Source: Zoogloeaceae bacterium (GTDB lineage: Bacteria > Pseudomonadota > Gammaproteobacteria > Burkholderiales > Rhodocyclaceae). Taken from it: a DNA stretch of 64,000 nt. The number at the start of each line of letters is the position of its first letter. Within the stretch, counting starts at the first letter, position 1. The stretch is taken from positions 62,001-126,000 of the forward strand of contig JAITMP010000030.1 of assembly GCA_031277315.1 (NCBI GenBank), written 5' to 3'. The translations under genes were made by a program, and so were the position numbers. Below, piece by piece: positions 8,460 through 17,439 of this stretch. Under the pieces are notes generated by a model. That model saw only the letters and a program-made list of their open reading frames with translations, ran no database searches and was not told the DNA's origin.

Positions 8460-9146
8460 ATGCACGGGACAGCAATCAAGCAATTCATGAAGACAGCGAT
8501 GTCTTTCACCATTCATTTTGCCCACGGCGGTTTGCTGGCGGTCGGTTTTCTCGTCACCCTGCTGCTGGTGACGATGGCGAATTCAGCGGAAGGCCAGCAG
8601 CGCGGTTTGCTGGCGCTGGGCGACAGTTTCATCGAAGGGCATTTTCAGAAGACGGCAGCGCCCGTTTTCGACTCCGGGGCGGTCTTTCCGGCATCCGGCG
8701 TGAGCGCCACGGTCGACTATCTTTCGCGCAAATATCGCGTCGCGGCGACAGCGATTGAGCCGCTTGTTCTGACGGCCAAGGCGGTCGGCGAACGGACCGG
8801 AGTGGACCCGATGCTGATTATCGCTGTCATGGCCATTGAGTCAGGATTCAATCCGATCGCCGAAAGCCCGATGGGCGCGCAGGGATTGATGCAAGTGATT
8901 CCCCGTTTTCACCAGGACAAGCTCAACGCGGTGTCGGGCGACAGCTTGCTTGATCCGGCGGCAAATATTCATGTCGGCGCGCTCGTGCTGAAGGAATACA
9001 TTGTCCGCGCCGGTTCGCTCGAAGCCGGTTTGAAGCAGTATGCCGGCGGGATCAGCGACGTTGAAGGAGTTTATGCGGCGAAGGTGCTGGCGGAAAAGCA
9101 GCGTATCGAATCCGTCGCCAAGCGCGCCGTTCAGAGTAACGTCTGA
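8460..9146 (+). CDS. Lytic transglycosylase (SLT domain, family 1)
   Basis: 228 aa. An N-terminal membrane anchor or uncleaved signal (residues 14-42) is followed by a spacer and an SLT domain from about residue 105. The catalytic Glu is Glu127 in MAIESGFNP, with the partner motif GAQGLMQVIP and a later YAGG. Such enzymes cleave the MurNAc-GlcNAc bond with anhydro-ring formation, in the periplasm. ATG 8460 was chosen because GGAGA lies 8-12 nt upstream; the frame extends further up without support. It is monocistronic, with its own promoter and a terminator just after. Confidence 0.85.
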   Translation: MHGTAIKQFMKTAMSFTIHFAHGGLLAVGFLVTLLLVTMANSAEGQQRGLLALGDSFIEGHFQKTAAPVFDSGAVFPASGVSATVDYLSRKYRVAATAIEPLVLTAKAVGERTGVDPMLIIAVMAIESGFNPIAESPMGAQGLMQVIPRFHQDKLNAVSGDSLLDPAANIHVGALVLKEYIVRAGSLEAGLKQYAGGISDVEGVYAAKVLAEKQRIESVAKRAVQSNV

Positions 9147-9165
9147 GCCTTTCCGCATTAAACAG

Positions 9166-9203
9166 AAAGGGCGCCTGCAGTACACAGGCGCCCTTTTCTT
9201 TCT
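9166..9203. terminator. Bidirectional terminator between the SLT gene and pckG
   Basis: AAAGGGCGCCTG (9166-9177) pairs with CAGGCGCCCTTT (9185-9196) around a 7-nt loop. T-rich sequence follows on the plus strand and, read on the minus strand, on the other side too, serving both convergent genes. Confidence 0.85.
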
Positions 9204-9223
9204 TCAATGGCCGGATTGGCGTG

Positions 9224-11065
9224 TTATTCCAGCGCGCCGAAGTTCATGCGGAAGAGTTCGCGCTTGAGCACCAGTTGTTTGGGCAGGCGCTCTTTCAGCT
9301 TGTCGAACAACTCGCCATGCAGATCGAATTCCTCCTGCCACATCTGGGTGTCGACGCGGGTGAGTTCCTGAAACTGGCCCTTGTTGATATCTCCCAGCCC
9401 GCTCCAGTCGATGTCCTCAAAGCGCGGCATCCAGCCGAGCGGCGTCTGCCGTCCGCCGACGCGGCCCGCGACGCGATCAACAATCCACTTCAGCACGCGC
9501 ATGTTGTCGCCGAAGCCGGGCCACATGAAGTTGCCTTTCTCGTCCTGACGGAACCAGTTCACCGTGAAGATGCGCGGCGGATTGTCGACGACATGGCCCA
9601 TGCGCAGCCAGTGGTTGAAGTAGTCGCCCATGTGGTAGCCGCAGAAAGGCAGCATGGCGAAGGGATCGCGGCGCACCTGGCCGATCTTGCCGGCGGCGGC
9701 GGCGGTCGTCTCCGAGCCTAGCGTGGCGGCCATGTACACGCCGTAGTTCCAGTTGAAAGCCTCGAACACCAGCGGCACGGTGGTGGAGCGGCGGCCGCCA
9801 AAAATGAAGGCGGCGATGGGCACGCCCGCCGGGTCTTCCCAGTTGGGATCAAGCGAGGGGCATTGACTGGCCGGGGCGGTGAAGCGGGCGTTCGGGTGTG
9901 CGGCCGGGCGGCCGCAGCCGGGTGTCCATTCCTTGCCGGTCCAGTCGGTGAGCTTCTCGGGCGGTTGCTTGGTCATGCCTTCCCACCAGACATCGCCGTC
10001 CGGCGTCAGCGCGACGTTGGTGTAGAGGATGTTGGCGCGCAGCGTCGCCATGGCGTTGTAGTTGGATTTTTCCGAAGTGCCGGGCGCGACGCCGAAATAA
10101 CCGGCTTCGGGGTTGATGGCGTAGAAGCGGCCGTCTTTGCCCGGCTTGATCCAGGCGATGTCGTCGCCGACCGTGGTCACCTTCCAGCCGTCGAAGGATT
10201 TCGGCGGAATCAGCATCGCGAAGTTGGTCTTGCCGCAGGCGCTCGGGAAGGCGGCCGCGACGTAAACTTTTTCGCCGCGCGGCGATTCGACGCCGAGAAT
10301 CAACATGTGCTCGGCCAGCCAGCCTTGATCGCGCGCCATCGTGGAGGCGATGCGCAGGGCGAAGCACTTTTTGCCGAGCAGGGCATTGCCGCCATAGCCG
10401 GAGCCGTAGGACCAGATTTCGCGCGTTTCCGGGAAGTGGGCGATGTACTTGGTGTCCTTGTTGCAGGGCCAGCGCACGTCCTGCTGACCGGGTTGCAGGG
10501 GATAGCCGACGCTGTGCAGGCAGGGCACGAATTCGCCATCCTCGCCGAGCACGTCGTACACCGCCTTGCCCATGCGGGTCATGATGCGCATGTTGGCGAC
10601 GACGTAGGGCGAATCGGTAAGCTCGACGCCGATATGGGCGATGGGCGAGCCGAGCGGCCCCATGCTGAAGGGAACGACGTACAGGGTGCGGCCGCGCATG
10701 CAGCCGTTGAAAAGCCCGGTCAGGGTGGCTTTCATCTTGGCCGGGTCTTCCCAGTTGTTGTTGGGGCCGGCGTCGTCCTTGTGTTTGGAGCAGATGAAAG
10801 TGCGGTCTTCGACGCGGGCCACGTCGGAGGGGTCCGACCAGGCCAGGTAGGAGTTTGGCCGCTTTTCCGGGTTGAGCTTGATGAGGCTGCCGCTGGCAAC
10901 CATTTCCGCGCACAGGCGGTCATACTCTTCCTCGGAGCCGTCGGCCCAGACGATGCGGTCCGGTTGGGTGAGCGCCGCCATTTCGGCGACCCAAGCCTTG
11001 AGTCGGGCATGGCGGACATGAGCGGGCGCGTTGAGCGCGACGGGATCGGAAGAACGCTGATTCAT
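9224..11065 (-). CDS. pckG: Phosphoenolpyruvate carboxykinase (GTP)
   Basis: 613 aa, the length of GTP-dependent PEPCK. Converts oxaloacetate to PEP for gluconeogenesis, or runs in reverse during anaplerosis. Visible motifs are the P-loop and reactive Cys in FPSACGKTN, the Mn/kinase region [22 protein letters not shown] and the nucleotide-binding [20 protein letters not shown] 11065 has GGAG about 10 nt upstream and gives MNQRSS; a TTG 15 nt earlier is not needed. Divergently oriented from maeB, so the 187-bp gap probably holds promoters for both PEP-malate-pyruvate node genes. Confidence 0.97.
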   Translation of the reverse strand: MNQRSSDPVALNAPAHVRHARLKAWVAEMAALTQPDRIVWADGSEEEYDRLCAEMVASGSLIKLNPEKRPNSYLAWSDPSDVARVEDRTFICSKHKDDAGPNNNWEDPAKMKATLTGLFNGCMRGRTLYVVPFSMGPLGSPIAHIGVELTDSPYVVANMRIMTRMGKAVYDVLGEDGEFVPCLHSVGYPLQPGQQDVRWPCNKDTKYIAHFPETREIWSYGSGYGGNALLGKKCFALRIASTMARDQGWLAEHMLILGVESPRGEKVYVAAAFPSACGKTNFAMLIPPKSFDGWKVTTVGDDIAWIKPGKDGRFYAINPEAGYFGVAPGTSEKSNYNAMATLRANILYTNVALTPDGDVWWEGMTKQPPEKLTDWTGKEWTPGCGRPAAHPNARFTAPASQCPSLDPNWEDPAGVPIAAFIFGGRRSTTVPLVFEAFNWNYGVYMAATLGSETTAAAAGKIGQVRRDPFAMLPFCGYHMGDYFNHWLRMGHVVDNPPRIFTVNWFRQDEKGNFMWPGFGDNMRVLKWIVDRVAGRVGGRQTPLGWMPRFEDIDWSGLGDINKGQFQELTRVDTQMWQEEFDLHGELFDKLKERLPKQLVLKRELFRMNFGALE

Positions 11066-11212
11066 GGTACGGATCTCCAAGACTGATCTGAATAAAGGTT
11101 ACCATCGACCGGGACGGTCAGATGATTTGTCTGGATAGAATATTTGCGATTTGAGGCGGAAAGTGCAATGGACTAGTATGCCACACTTCACAACCCGATA
11201 AACCCGGTTATT

Positions 11213-11224
11213 GTTCCACGGAAC
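11213..11224. promoter_or_regulatory. Inverted repeat in the pckG-maeB intergenic region
   Basis: GTTCC-AC-GGAAC, a small dyad 29 nt before the maeB start. Could be an operator; no regulator is assigned. Confidence 0.25.
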
Positions 11225-11252
11225 GATCACAAGCACTTCAAGGATGGCAAGG

Positions 11253-13526
11253 ATGGATGAAGCAACACGCAGCGCGGCGCTGGAATACCACCGTGAACCC
11301 CGTGCCGGCAAGATCGCCGTCACGCCGACCAAGCGATTGATTACCCAACGCGATCTGGCGCTCGCCTATTCGCCCGGCGTGGCCGCCGCGTGCGAGGAAA
11401 TTGTCGCCAATCCCGCCGAGTCGTTCGGCCTGACGTCGCGCGGCAATCTGGTGGCAGTGATCACCAACGGCACGGCGGTGCTTGGCCTTGGCAACATCGG
11501 CCCGCTCGCCGCCAAGCCGGTGATGGAAGGCAAGGGCGTGCTGTTCAAGAAATTCGCCGGCGTCGACGTTTTCGACATCGAGATCAGCGAACACGATCCG
11601 GACAAGCTGATCGACATCATTGCCGGGCTGGAGCCGACTTTCGGCGGCATCAATCTGGAAGACATCAAGGCGCCCGAGTGCTTCTACATCGAGCGCAAGC
11701 TGCGTGAGCGCATGCGCATCCCGGTCTTTCACGACGACCAGCACGGCACCGCCATCATTTCCGCCGCCGCCGTGCTCAACGGCTTGCGCGTCGTCGGCAA
11801 GGAAATCAGCGCGGTCAAGCTGGTTTGTTCCGGCGCCGGCGCCGCCGCCATCGCCTGCGTGGACTTGATGATCGCCCTCGGCCTGCGGCGGGAGAACGTC
11901 TGGATGGCCGACTCGAAGGGCGTCATCAGCAAAAAGCGGCTGGCGAATCTCGATCCGAGCAAGGCCCGCTTTGCCCAGGACACCGATGCCGTTACGCTGG
12001 CGGAAATCGTTGCCGGAGCGGATATTTTCCTCGGCCTGTCGACGGCGGGTCTGCTCAAGCCGGAGATGGTGAAGACGATGGCCGACAAGCCGCTGATTCT
12101 GGCGCTGGCCAATCCGACGCCCGAGATCTTGCCGGAGGAGGCGAAGGCGGTGCGGCCCGACTGCGTGATCGCCACCGGCCGCTCGGATTACCCGAATCAG
12201 GTCAATAACGTTCTCTGCTTTCCCTTCATTTTCCGTGGCGCGCTGGATGTGGGCGCCACCACCATCACGCAGGAGATGGAACTCGCGGTGGTGCATGCCA
12301 TCGCCGAATTGGCGCATGCCGAGCAGTCCGACGTGGTGGCCGCCGCTTACGCCGGCTCGGAACTCAATTTCGGGCCGGAATATCTGATCCCCAAGCCCTT
12401 CGATCCGCGCCTGATCGTCAAGATCGCGCCGGCGGTGGCGAAGGCGGCGATGGATTCCGGCGCCGCCACCCGGCCCATCGCCGATCTCGACGTTTACCGC
12501 GAGCAGCTTCAGCAATTCGTCTACCACTCTGGCTTGCTCATGAAGCCGGTCTTCGCGGCGGCGAAGCAGATCGACAAGCGCATCGTCTATGCCGAGGGCG
12601 AAGACGAGCGTGTGCTGCGCGCGGTGCAGGCGGTGGTCGACGAACACCTGGCCCGGCCGATCCTGATCGGGCGGCCCGAGGTCGTCGAGCGCCGCATCCA
12701 CAAATGCGGTCTGCGCATCCGGCCCGGCGTCGACTTTGAATTATGCAATCCGCAGAAAGATTCACGCTACAAGGATTATTGGCAGACTTATTTTCAGCTC
12801 ACCGAACGCAAAGGCGTTTCCGCCGACTACGCCCAGATCGAAATGCGCCGGCGTCATACCCTGATCGGCGCCATGATGATCTACAAGGGCGACGCCGACG
12901 GTCTGGTGTGCGGCACGTTCGGCACCTACGCCCTGCACCTGCGCTATATTGATCAGGTCATCGGCCGCCGCGCCGGCGTGTCGGCTTACTACACCATGAA
13001 CGGTTTGATACTGCCGCACCAGACGATATTCATTTGCGATACCTACGTGAACTACGATCCGACGGCGGAACAACTGGTCGAGATGACCCTTCTGGCCGCC
13101 GAGGAAGTGCGCCGCTTCGGGCTGACGCCGAAGGTGGCGCTGCTGTCGCATTCCAGCTTCGGCAGCTACGAGACGCCGAGCGCGAAAAAAATGCAGCGGG
13201 CGACGCAACTGCTCTGGGAACGCGCCCCCGATCTGGAGGTGGAAGGCGAAATGCACGGCGACGCCGCGCTCTCCGGCGAGGTGCGCAATCAGGTGTTTCC
13301 GCGTTCCCGCCTGAAGGGCGAAGCCAATCTGCTTGTCATGCCGACGCTGGATGCCGCCAACATCGCGTTCAACCTGCTCAAGCAGGCGTCCGGCGACGGC
13401 GTGACCATCGGGCCGATCCTGCTCGGCCCGCGGGCGCCGGTCAGCATCCTGACGCCGACCGCCACCGTGCGGCGCATCATCAACCTGACGGCGCTGACGG
13501 TCATTGAAAATGCCGAGAAGGTTTGA
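11253..13526 (+). CDS. maeB: NADP-dependent malic enzyme with phosphotransacetylase-like C-terminus
   Basis: 757 aa, the size of MaeB hybrids. The N-terminal malic enzyme part (about 1-430) has [29 protein letters not shown] and the Rossmann motif [11 protein letters not shown]. The C-terminal part (about 440-757) resembles phosphate acetyltransferase, ending [23 protein letters not shown], and is usually allosteric rather than catalytic. Decarboxylates malate to pyruvate, yielding NADPH. ATG 11253 gives [16 protein letters not shown] as in homologues; ATG 11244 is an alternative. No clear terminator follows, only a weak dyad at about 13550-13568 before a T-rich stretch. Confidence 0.95.
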   Translation: MDEATRSAALEYHREPRAGKIAVTPTKRLITQRDLALAYSPGVAAACEEIVANPAESFGLTSRGNLVAVITNGTAVLGLGNIGPLAAKPVMEGKGVLFKKFAGVDVFDIEISEHDPDKLIDIIAGLEPTFGGINLEDIKAPECFYIERKLRERMRIPVFHDDQHGTAIISAAAVLNGLRVVGKEISAVKLVCSGAGAAAIACVDLMIALGLRRENVWMADSKGVISKKRLANLDPSKARFAQDTDAVTLAEIVAGADIFLGLSTAGLLKPEMVKTMADKPLILALANPTPEILPEEAKAVRPDCVIATGRSDYPNQVNNVLCFPFIFRGALDVGATTITQEMELAVVHAIAELAHAEQSDVVAAAYAGSELNFGPEYLIPKPFDPRLIVKIAPAVAKAAMDSGAATRPIADLDVYREQLQQFVYHSGLLMKPVFAAAKQIDKRIVYAEGEDERVLRAVQAVVDEHLARPILIGRPEVVERRIHKCGLRIRPGVDFELCNPQKDSRYKDYWQTYFQLTERKGVSADYAQIEMRRRHTLIGAMMIYKGDADGLVCGTFGTYALHLRYIDQVIGRRAGVSAYYTMNGLILPHQTIFICDTYVNYDPTAEQLVEMTLLAAEEVRRFGLTPKVALLSHSSFGSYETPSAKKMQRATQLLWERAPDLEVEGEMHGDAALSGEVRNQVFPRSRLKGEANLLVMPTLDAANIAFNLLKQASGDGVTIGPILLGPRAPVSILTPTATVRRIINLTALTVIENAEKV

Positions 13527-13636
13527 CGCTAATTAGAAAAAACATTAGAAATATGCCTTAACAGGCTATTTTTAATTGATTTTTTAATTTTGAATGTTAA
13601 ACTGAAAATAGTTTATCCGAAGTCCGGGAGAAGGGT

Positions 13637-14623
13637 ATGAAATTCAAGCTGGCAACCGTATTCGCGGTTTGCGCCGCCGTGGCGCTGGGCGCGCTGGACG
13701 CGGTCGCTCCGGCCGGCGCTGCGCCGGTCAAGAAAACACAGGTTGCCAAACGAAAGGTCGGCAAAGTCGGCATCGGCAAGGCCGTAGTGAAACGCGCCGA
13801 CCGGCGCATCGAGGCGCACGAGTCCGACAATTTGCTGCTCAAGTCCGCGGCGGTCGTGGTGCAGGATCAGGCTTCGGGCGAAATCCTGTTCGAGAAAAAT
13901 TCCGATGCCGTTCTGCCGATCGCTTCCATCACCAAGCTGATGACGGCGATGGTGGTGCTGGATGCGCAGCAGTCGCTCACAGAAACCCTGACTATCGGCA
14001 GCGAGGATGTGGACATGCTCAGAGGCAGCCGTTCCCGTCTCGCGGTCGGCACCCGGCTCTCCCGCGAAGATATGCTGCTGCTGGCCTTGATGGCGTCCGA
14101 AAATCGCGCCGCTTCCGCGCTGTCCCGCCATTATCCCGGTGGCGCCCAGGCTTTTATCGTCGCGATGAACCACAAGGCCACCGCCATCGGCCTCAAGGAC
14201 ACGCACTTTTCCGATCCGACCGGGCTGACCGCCGCTAACGTTTCCAGCGCGCGCGATCTGACCAAGATGGTGGCCGCCGCCGCGCACTATCCGCTCATCC
14301 GGCAACTCTCCACCACCAGCGAGCGCGCCGTGACGGTGGGCAAGCGCGAAGTCACCTTCCGCAACACCAACACGCTGGTGCGCAATCAGGCGCCGGGCTG
14401 GGAAATCGCCGTCTCGAAGACCGGCTACATCCGCGAAGCGGGCAAGTGTCTGGTCATGCAGGCCTGGCTGAACAACCGCCCGGTGGTGATCGTGCTGCTG
14501 GATTCCCTCAGCCGCATGGCGCGCACCGGCGATGCCACGCGCATCAAGCACTGGATCGAAAACGCTTCCGCCGGCGGTCATTCGCCCCGCGCCGTGCTGG
14601 GCCGCCGCGCCACGGCGGGTTAA
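13637..14623 (+). CDS. pbpG: D-alanyl-D-alanine endopeptidase (PBP7 type, S11 family)
   Basis: 328 aa secreted serine peptidase acting on peptidoglycan cross-links. Signal peptide at residues 1-29, then a basic linker, then the three penicillin-binding motifs: SITK (97-100), SEN (154-156) and KTG (261-263). Size and the absence of a C-terminal amphipathic anchor fit PbpG rather than DacA. A good ribosome-binding site (GGGAGAAGG) precedes ATG 13637. The 110 bp upstream are unusually AT-rich for this window and probably hold the promoter. Confidence 0.9.
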   Translation: MKFKLATVFAVCAAVALGALDAVAPAGAAPVKKTQVAKRKVGKVGIGKAVVKRADRRIEAHESDNLLLKSAAVVVQDQASGEILFEKNSDAVLPIASITKLMTAMVVLDAQQSLTETLTIGSEDVDMLRGSRSRLAVGTRLSREDMLLLALMASENRAASALSRHYPGGAQAFIVAMNHKATAIGLKDTHFSDPTGLTAANVSSARDLTKMVAAAAHYPLIRQLSTTSERAVTVGKREVTFRNTNTLVRNQAPGWEIAVSKTGYIREAGKCLVMQAWLNNRPVVIVLLDSLSRMARTGDATRIKHWIENASAGGHSPRAVLGRRATAG

Positions 14624-14644
14624 CTGCGCGGCTTGGGTTTCGTG

Positions 14645-14670
14645 AGGCCGGCGCTGCCGGCCTTATTTTT
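14645..14670 (+). terminator. Intrinsic terminator of pbpG
   Basis: AGGCCGGC / GCCGGCCT stem (14645-14652 with 14656-14663), 3-nt loop, then TATTTTTT. It overlaps the stop codon of the convergent iclR-family gene. Confidence 0.85.
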
Positions 14671-15430
14671 TGGGAACATAGCCGAGCGCGCGGGAGATGG
14701 CGTCGGCCGTCTGCTTGATGAATGGCACCCACTCGGCGTCATAGCGTTCTGCCGGCGCCGAGACGGAGAGGCCGGAGATCAACTCGCCGGCATCGTCGCG
14801 CACCGGCGCGGCGATGCAGCGCAGGCCGTGTTCGATTTCCCCGTTGTCGAAGGCGACGCCGTGGCGGCGCGCGCGGTCGAGTTCCTTTTCCAGTCGTGAC
14901 AGAGTGGTGATGGAGGTCGGCGTGAAGCCGGGCAAGCCGGTGCGCCGGGCGTACTCGCGCAGTTTTTGCGGGCCGTCTTCGAGCAGGAACAGCTTGCCGA
15001 CGGCGGTGGCGTGCAGCGGCGCGCGGGCGCCGACCAGATGCACCACGCGCACCGAAGCGCGGCCGCTCGACGTGCGCTCGACATAAATGATTTCGTCTTC
15101 GCGGCGCACGCCGAGATTCACGCTCTCGCTGATACGGCTGTGCAGGGCCTGCATGAAGGGCAGCGCGATCTGGCGGACGTTGATGCGCGACTTGACGAGG
15201 TTGCCCAGTTCCAGCAGGCGGATGCCGAGGCGGTAAGCGCCCGGCCCGGCGCGTTCGGCGAAGCCGCTGTGCGCCATTGCGCCGAGAATGCGGTGGGCGG
15301 TGGACGAATGCAGGCCGGTTTCGCGGGACAGTTCCTTCAGGCTGACGGCATCGTCGCGGCGCGCCAGCGCGTCGAGCAGCGCCATCATGCGCCCGATGAC
15401 CTGAATCGTGTTTTTCTCCGCTTCGGGCAA
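14663..15430 (-). CDS. IclR family transcriptional regulator
   Basis: 255 aa with the start chosen here. N-terminal winged helix (NTIQVIGRMMALLDALARR, SLKELSRETGLHSSTAHRIL) and C-terminal ligand-binding domain (RISESVNLGVRREDEIIYVER, GARAPLHATAVGKLFL, LRCIAAPVRD). The frame is open far upstream, but TTG 15430 gives MPEAEKNTIQVIGR, matching where IclR proteins normally start. A perfect dyad just upstream suggests self-regulation. The effector and target genes are unknown: the divergent neighbour is a mechanosensitive channel and no catabolic operon adjoins it. Confidence 0.86.
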   Translation of the reverse strand: MPEAEKNTIQVIGRMMALLDALARRDDAVSLKELSRETGLHSSTAHRILGAMAHSGFAERAGPGAYRLGIRLLELGNLVKSRINVRQIALPFMQALHSRISESVNLGVRREDEIIYVERTSSGRASVRVVHLVGARAPLHATAVGKLFLLEDGPQKLREYARRTGLPGFTPTSITTLSRLEKELDRARRHGVAFDNGEIEHGLRCIAAPVRDDAGELISGLSVSAPAERYDAEWVPFIKQTADAISRALGYVPKK

Positions 15431-15437
15431 GATCGGC

Positions 15438-15458
15438 TTTCCGTGAATCGAACGGAAA
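15438..15458. promoter_or_regulatory. Probable IclR-family operator
   Basis: Perfect inverted repeat TTTCCGT-N7-ACGGAAA lying 8-28 nt upstream of the iclR-family start. Read on the minus strand it follows a -10-like TATAGT (about 15459-15466), so bound repressor would block initiation and cover the ribosome-binding region. Confidence 0.55.
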
Positions 15459-15613
15459 ATACTATAGCAGACCGTGACAGCGGGTTTGCTGAGCGCGCCC
15501 GCAGCGGACGGCATGAACGCTTTCCCGTTCCCGGCCTTCTGGTACATTAGCGCACCCGCCGGCCGGATGATGAATGACCAAGGCTCTCCCTTCAAAGGGA
15601 AGATTGGGCGGGG

Positions 15614-16489
15614 ATGGGATTGCAGAAACGAATCAATCAACGAACCAAACGCATGCTGCAAACAATTCATGATTTCATGACCGGGCTGCCGGCCTATCTC
15701 GTCACATCCGCCCGGGTGCTGCTGATTCTGGCGCTGGCCGGCTTTGCCTTGCGCCTGATTCCGCGCGCGCTGCGGCGTCTGCACAAAATGATCGAGGCGC
15801 GTCAGGAAAGCGCCGAAGACAGCCGTCGCGTGCAGACCTTGTCGCGGGTGATCCGTCACGTCATCACAATAGCGGTGCTGGTGGTGACCGGCATCGTGAT
15901 TCTGGGCGAGTTCGGCGTTTCGGTGGCGCCGGTGCTCGGCGCCGCCGGCATCGTCGGCATTGCCCTCAGCTTTGGCGCGCAGAGTTTGGTGAAGGATTTT
16001 TTCTCCGGCTTCTTTTTGCTGCTGGAAAACCAGATCCGCGTCGGCGACGCGGTCGAGGCCGGCGGCAAGAGCGGCGTGGTGGAAGAACTCACCTTGCGTT
16101 ATCTGCGCCTGCGCGATTACGCCGGCAACGTGCACTACGTGCCCAACGGCGCCATTTCGGTGGTGACGAACAAGAGCCTCGGTTTTGCTTACGCCGTCGT
16201 CAACGTCGGCATCGGCTATGGCGCGGATATCGACCGGGCTGCCGCCGTCATGCGGCAGGTCGGGGATGCGCTGCGGCAGGACGCCGCTTTCGGCGGCAGA
16301 ATTCTCGCGCCGATCGAGATCGCCGGCGTCGACGATCTGGGCGAATCGGCGGTAATGATCCGCTGCCGCATCAAGGTGGCGCCGCTCGAAGAAAGCGCCA
16401 TCCGCCGGGAGTATCTGCGCCGCATCAAGCTCGCCTTCGACAAGGAAGGGATCGAGATTCCCTACCGCTATCTGAAGCTGGTTTTCTGA
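15614..16489 (+). CDS. Small-conductance mechanosensitive channel, MscS family
   Basis: 291 aa. N-terminal membrane helices (about residues 25-50 and 80-105), then the pore-lining third helix rich in Gly/Ala (VLGAAGIVGIALSFGAQSLVKDFFSG) and a cytoplasmic beta domain (ENQIRVGDAV, YVPNGAISVVTNKS). Releases solutes during hypo-osmotic shock. ATG 15614 follows a G-rich ribosome-binding stretch; ATG 15653 is possible but has none. The gene is divergent from the IclR regulator and terminated by a hairpin. Confidence 0.9.
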   Translation: MGLQKRINQRTKRMLQTIHDFMTGLPAYLVTSARVLLILALAGFALRLIPRALRRLHKMIEARQESAEDSRRVQTLSRVIRHVITIAVLVVTGIVILGEFGVSVAPVLGAAGIVGIALSFGAQSLVKDFFSGFFLLLENQIRVGDAVEAGGKSGVVEELTLRYLRLRDYAGNVHYVPNGAISVVTNKSLGFAYAVVNVGIGYGADIDRAAAVMRQVGDALRQDAAFGGRILAPIEIAGVDDLGESAVMIRCRIKVAPLEESAIRREYLRRIKLAFDKEGIEIPYRYLKLVF

Positions 16490-16491
16490 GC

Positions 16492-16521
16492 GCCGGCGGT
16501 TCGCCGGCAACCGGCGATTTT
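16492..16521 (+). terminator. Terminator of the mscS-type gene
   Basis: GCCGGCG (16492-16498) pairs with CGCCGGC (16502-16508), loop GTT, with a T5 run at 16517-16521. Overlaps the end of the convergent universal stress gene. Confidence 0.6.
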
Positions 16522-17414
16522 TACGCCGCGCGGGCGATGAGCATGTCGCAGGGCGTTTCGGTCAACACGTGCCGGGTGACGCTGCCGAGCAGCAGTTCTT
16601 CGATTTCGGATTGGCCGTGCTTGCCCAGCACGATCAGGTCGGGCCGCATTTCCTCGGCCAGCTCGCGGATGCCGGCGGCGGGATGGCCGTGCAGGATGCG
16701 CTGGAAATAATTCGCGCCGTCGGCGCGGCGCGGCGCAAGAAACGCCTCCAGCGCCTCTTGCGTCTGCCGACGGGCGGCGGCGATATGTGTTTCGATTACC
16801 TCGTCGCTGACGCCGGCGTAACGCAGCGTGCTTTCATAGGGCGCTTCATACACGTGGGCGACGGTGATGTCGGCCTCGCCGGCGATGGCCCGCGCCCAAT
16901 CCAGCGCGCGGGCGGAGGAAGGCGAGAAATCGGTCGGCGCCAGCAGACGCCGGTAGGGCGCTTCCGGCGCCTGCTTCACCACCAGCACCGGCCGCCGGCT
17001 CTGACTGAGTATTTTCTCGGCGGTGGCGCCGAGAAACAATCCACGCGCCAGATCGGCGCCATAGCCGCCGGCCACCAGCAACCCGGCGTCGAGCGTTTCG
17101 GCGACTTCGGCGGCCTCGACGTGCGGGCGGCCGATGCGGACGAGCGTTTCGGCGGCGACGCCGAATTGTTCGCCAAGACGGCGCGCGCGCTTGGCCAGTT
17201 CCGCGCTGGCGGCGTCGACCAGCCGCTGCCCGGTTTCCAGCGGCGTGCGGTCGAGAATGCCGGTGAGCGCCTCCAGCGGCAGCCGTGGCACGACATGCAG
17301 CAAGACCAGCTTTTCCGCGCCCAGCGACTGCGCCAGCATGGCGGCGCGCGTCTCGGCCCGGCCCGCGTGTTCGGACAGGTCGGTGGCGATCAGGATGCAA
17401 GCGGGTTTTTTCAC
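16521..17414 (-). CDS. Tandem-domain universal stress protein
   Basis: 297 aa made of two UspA domains (about 1-145 and 150-297). Each starts with a beta strand plus Asp motif (ILIATDLSEHA, LLAPTDFSPSS). The second ends with the nucleotide-binding signature GKHGQSEIEELLLGSVTRHV; the first has a weaker GGYGADLARGLFLGATAEKI. GTG start at 17414. It lies 25 bp downstream of the P-type ATPase gene, so it is probably the last gene of that operon. Usp proteins respond to stress or energy state; a regulatory link to the ATPase is inferred only. Confidence 0.9.
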   Translation of the reverse strand: MKKPACILIATDLSEHAGRAETRAAMLAQSLGAEKLVLLHVVPRLPLEALTGILDRTPLETGQRLVDAASAELAKRARRLGEQFGVAAETLVRIGRPHVEAAEVAETLDAGLLVAGGYGADLARGLFLGATAEKILSQSRRPVLVVKQAPEAPYRRLLAPTDFSPSSARALDWARAIAGEADITVAHVYEAPYESTLRYAGVSDEVIETHIAAARRQTQEALEAFLAPRRADGANYFQRILHGHPAAGIRELAEEMRPDLIVLGKHGQSEIEELLLGSVTRHVLTETPCDMLIARAA

Positions 17415-17439
17415 GTCGGGTTTCCAGTGCCGAAGCCGA

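Noticed and set aside
15431..16510. Upstream extension of the IclR-family ORF to 615 aa
   Set aside because: The extension is antisense to the mscS-type gene; IclR proteins are about 250 aa and begin at the winged helix.
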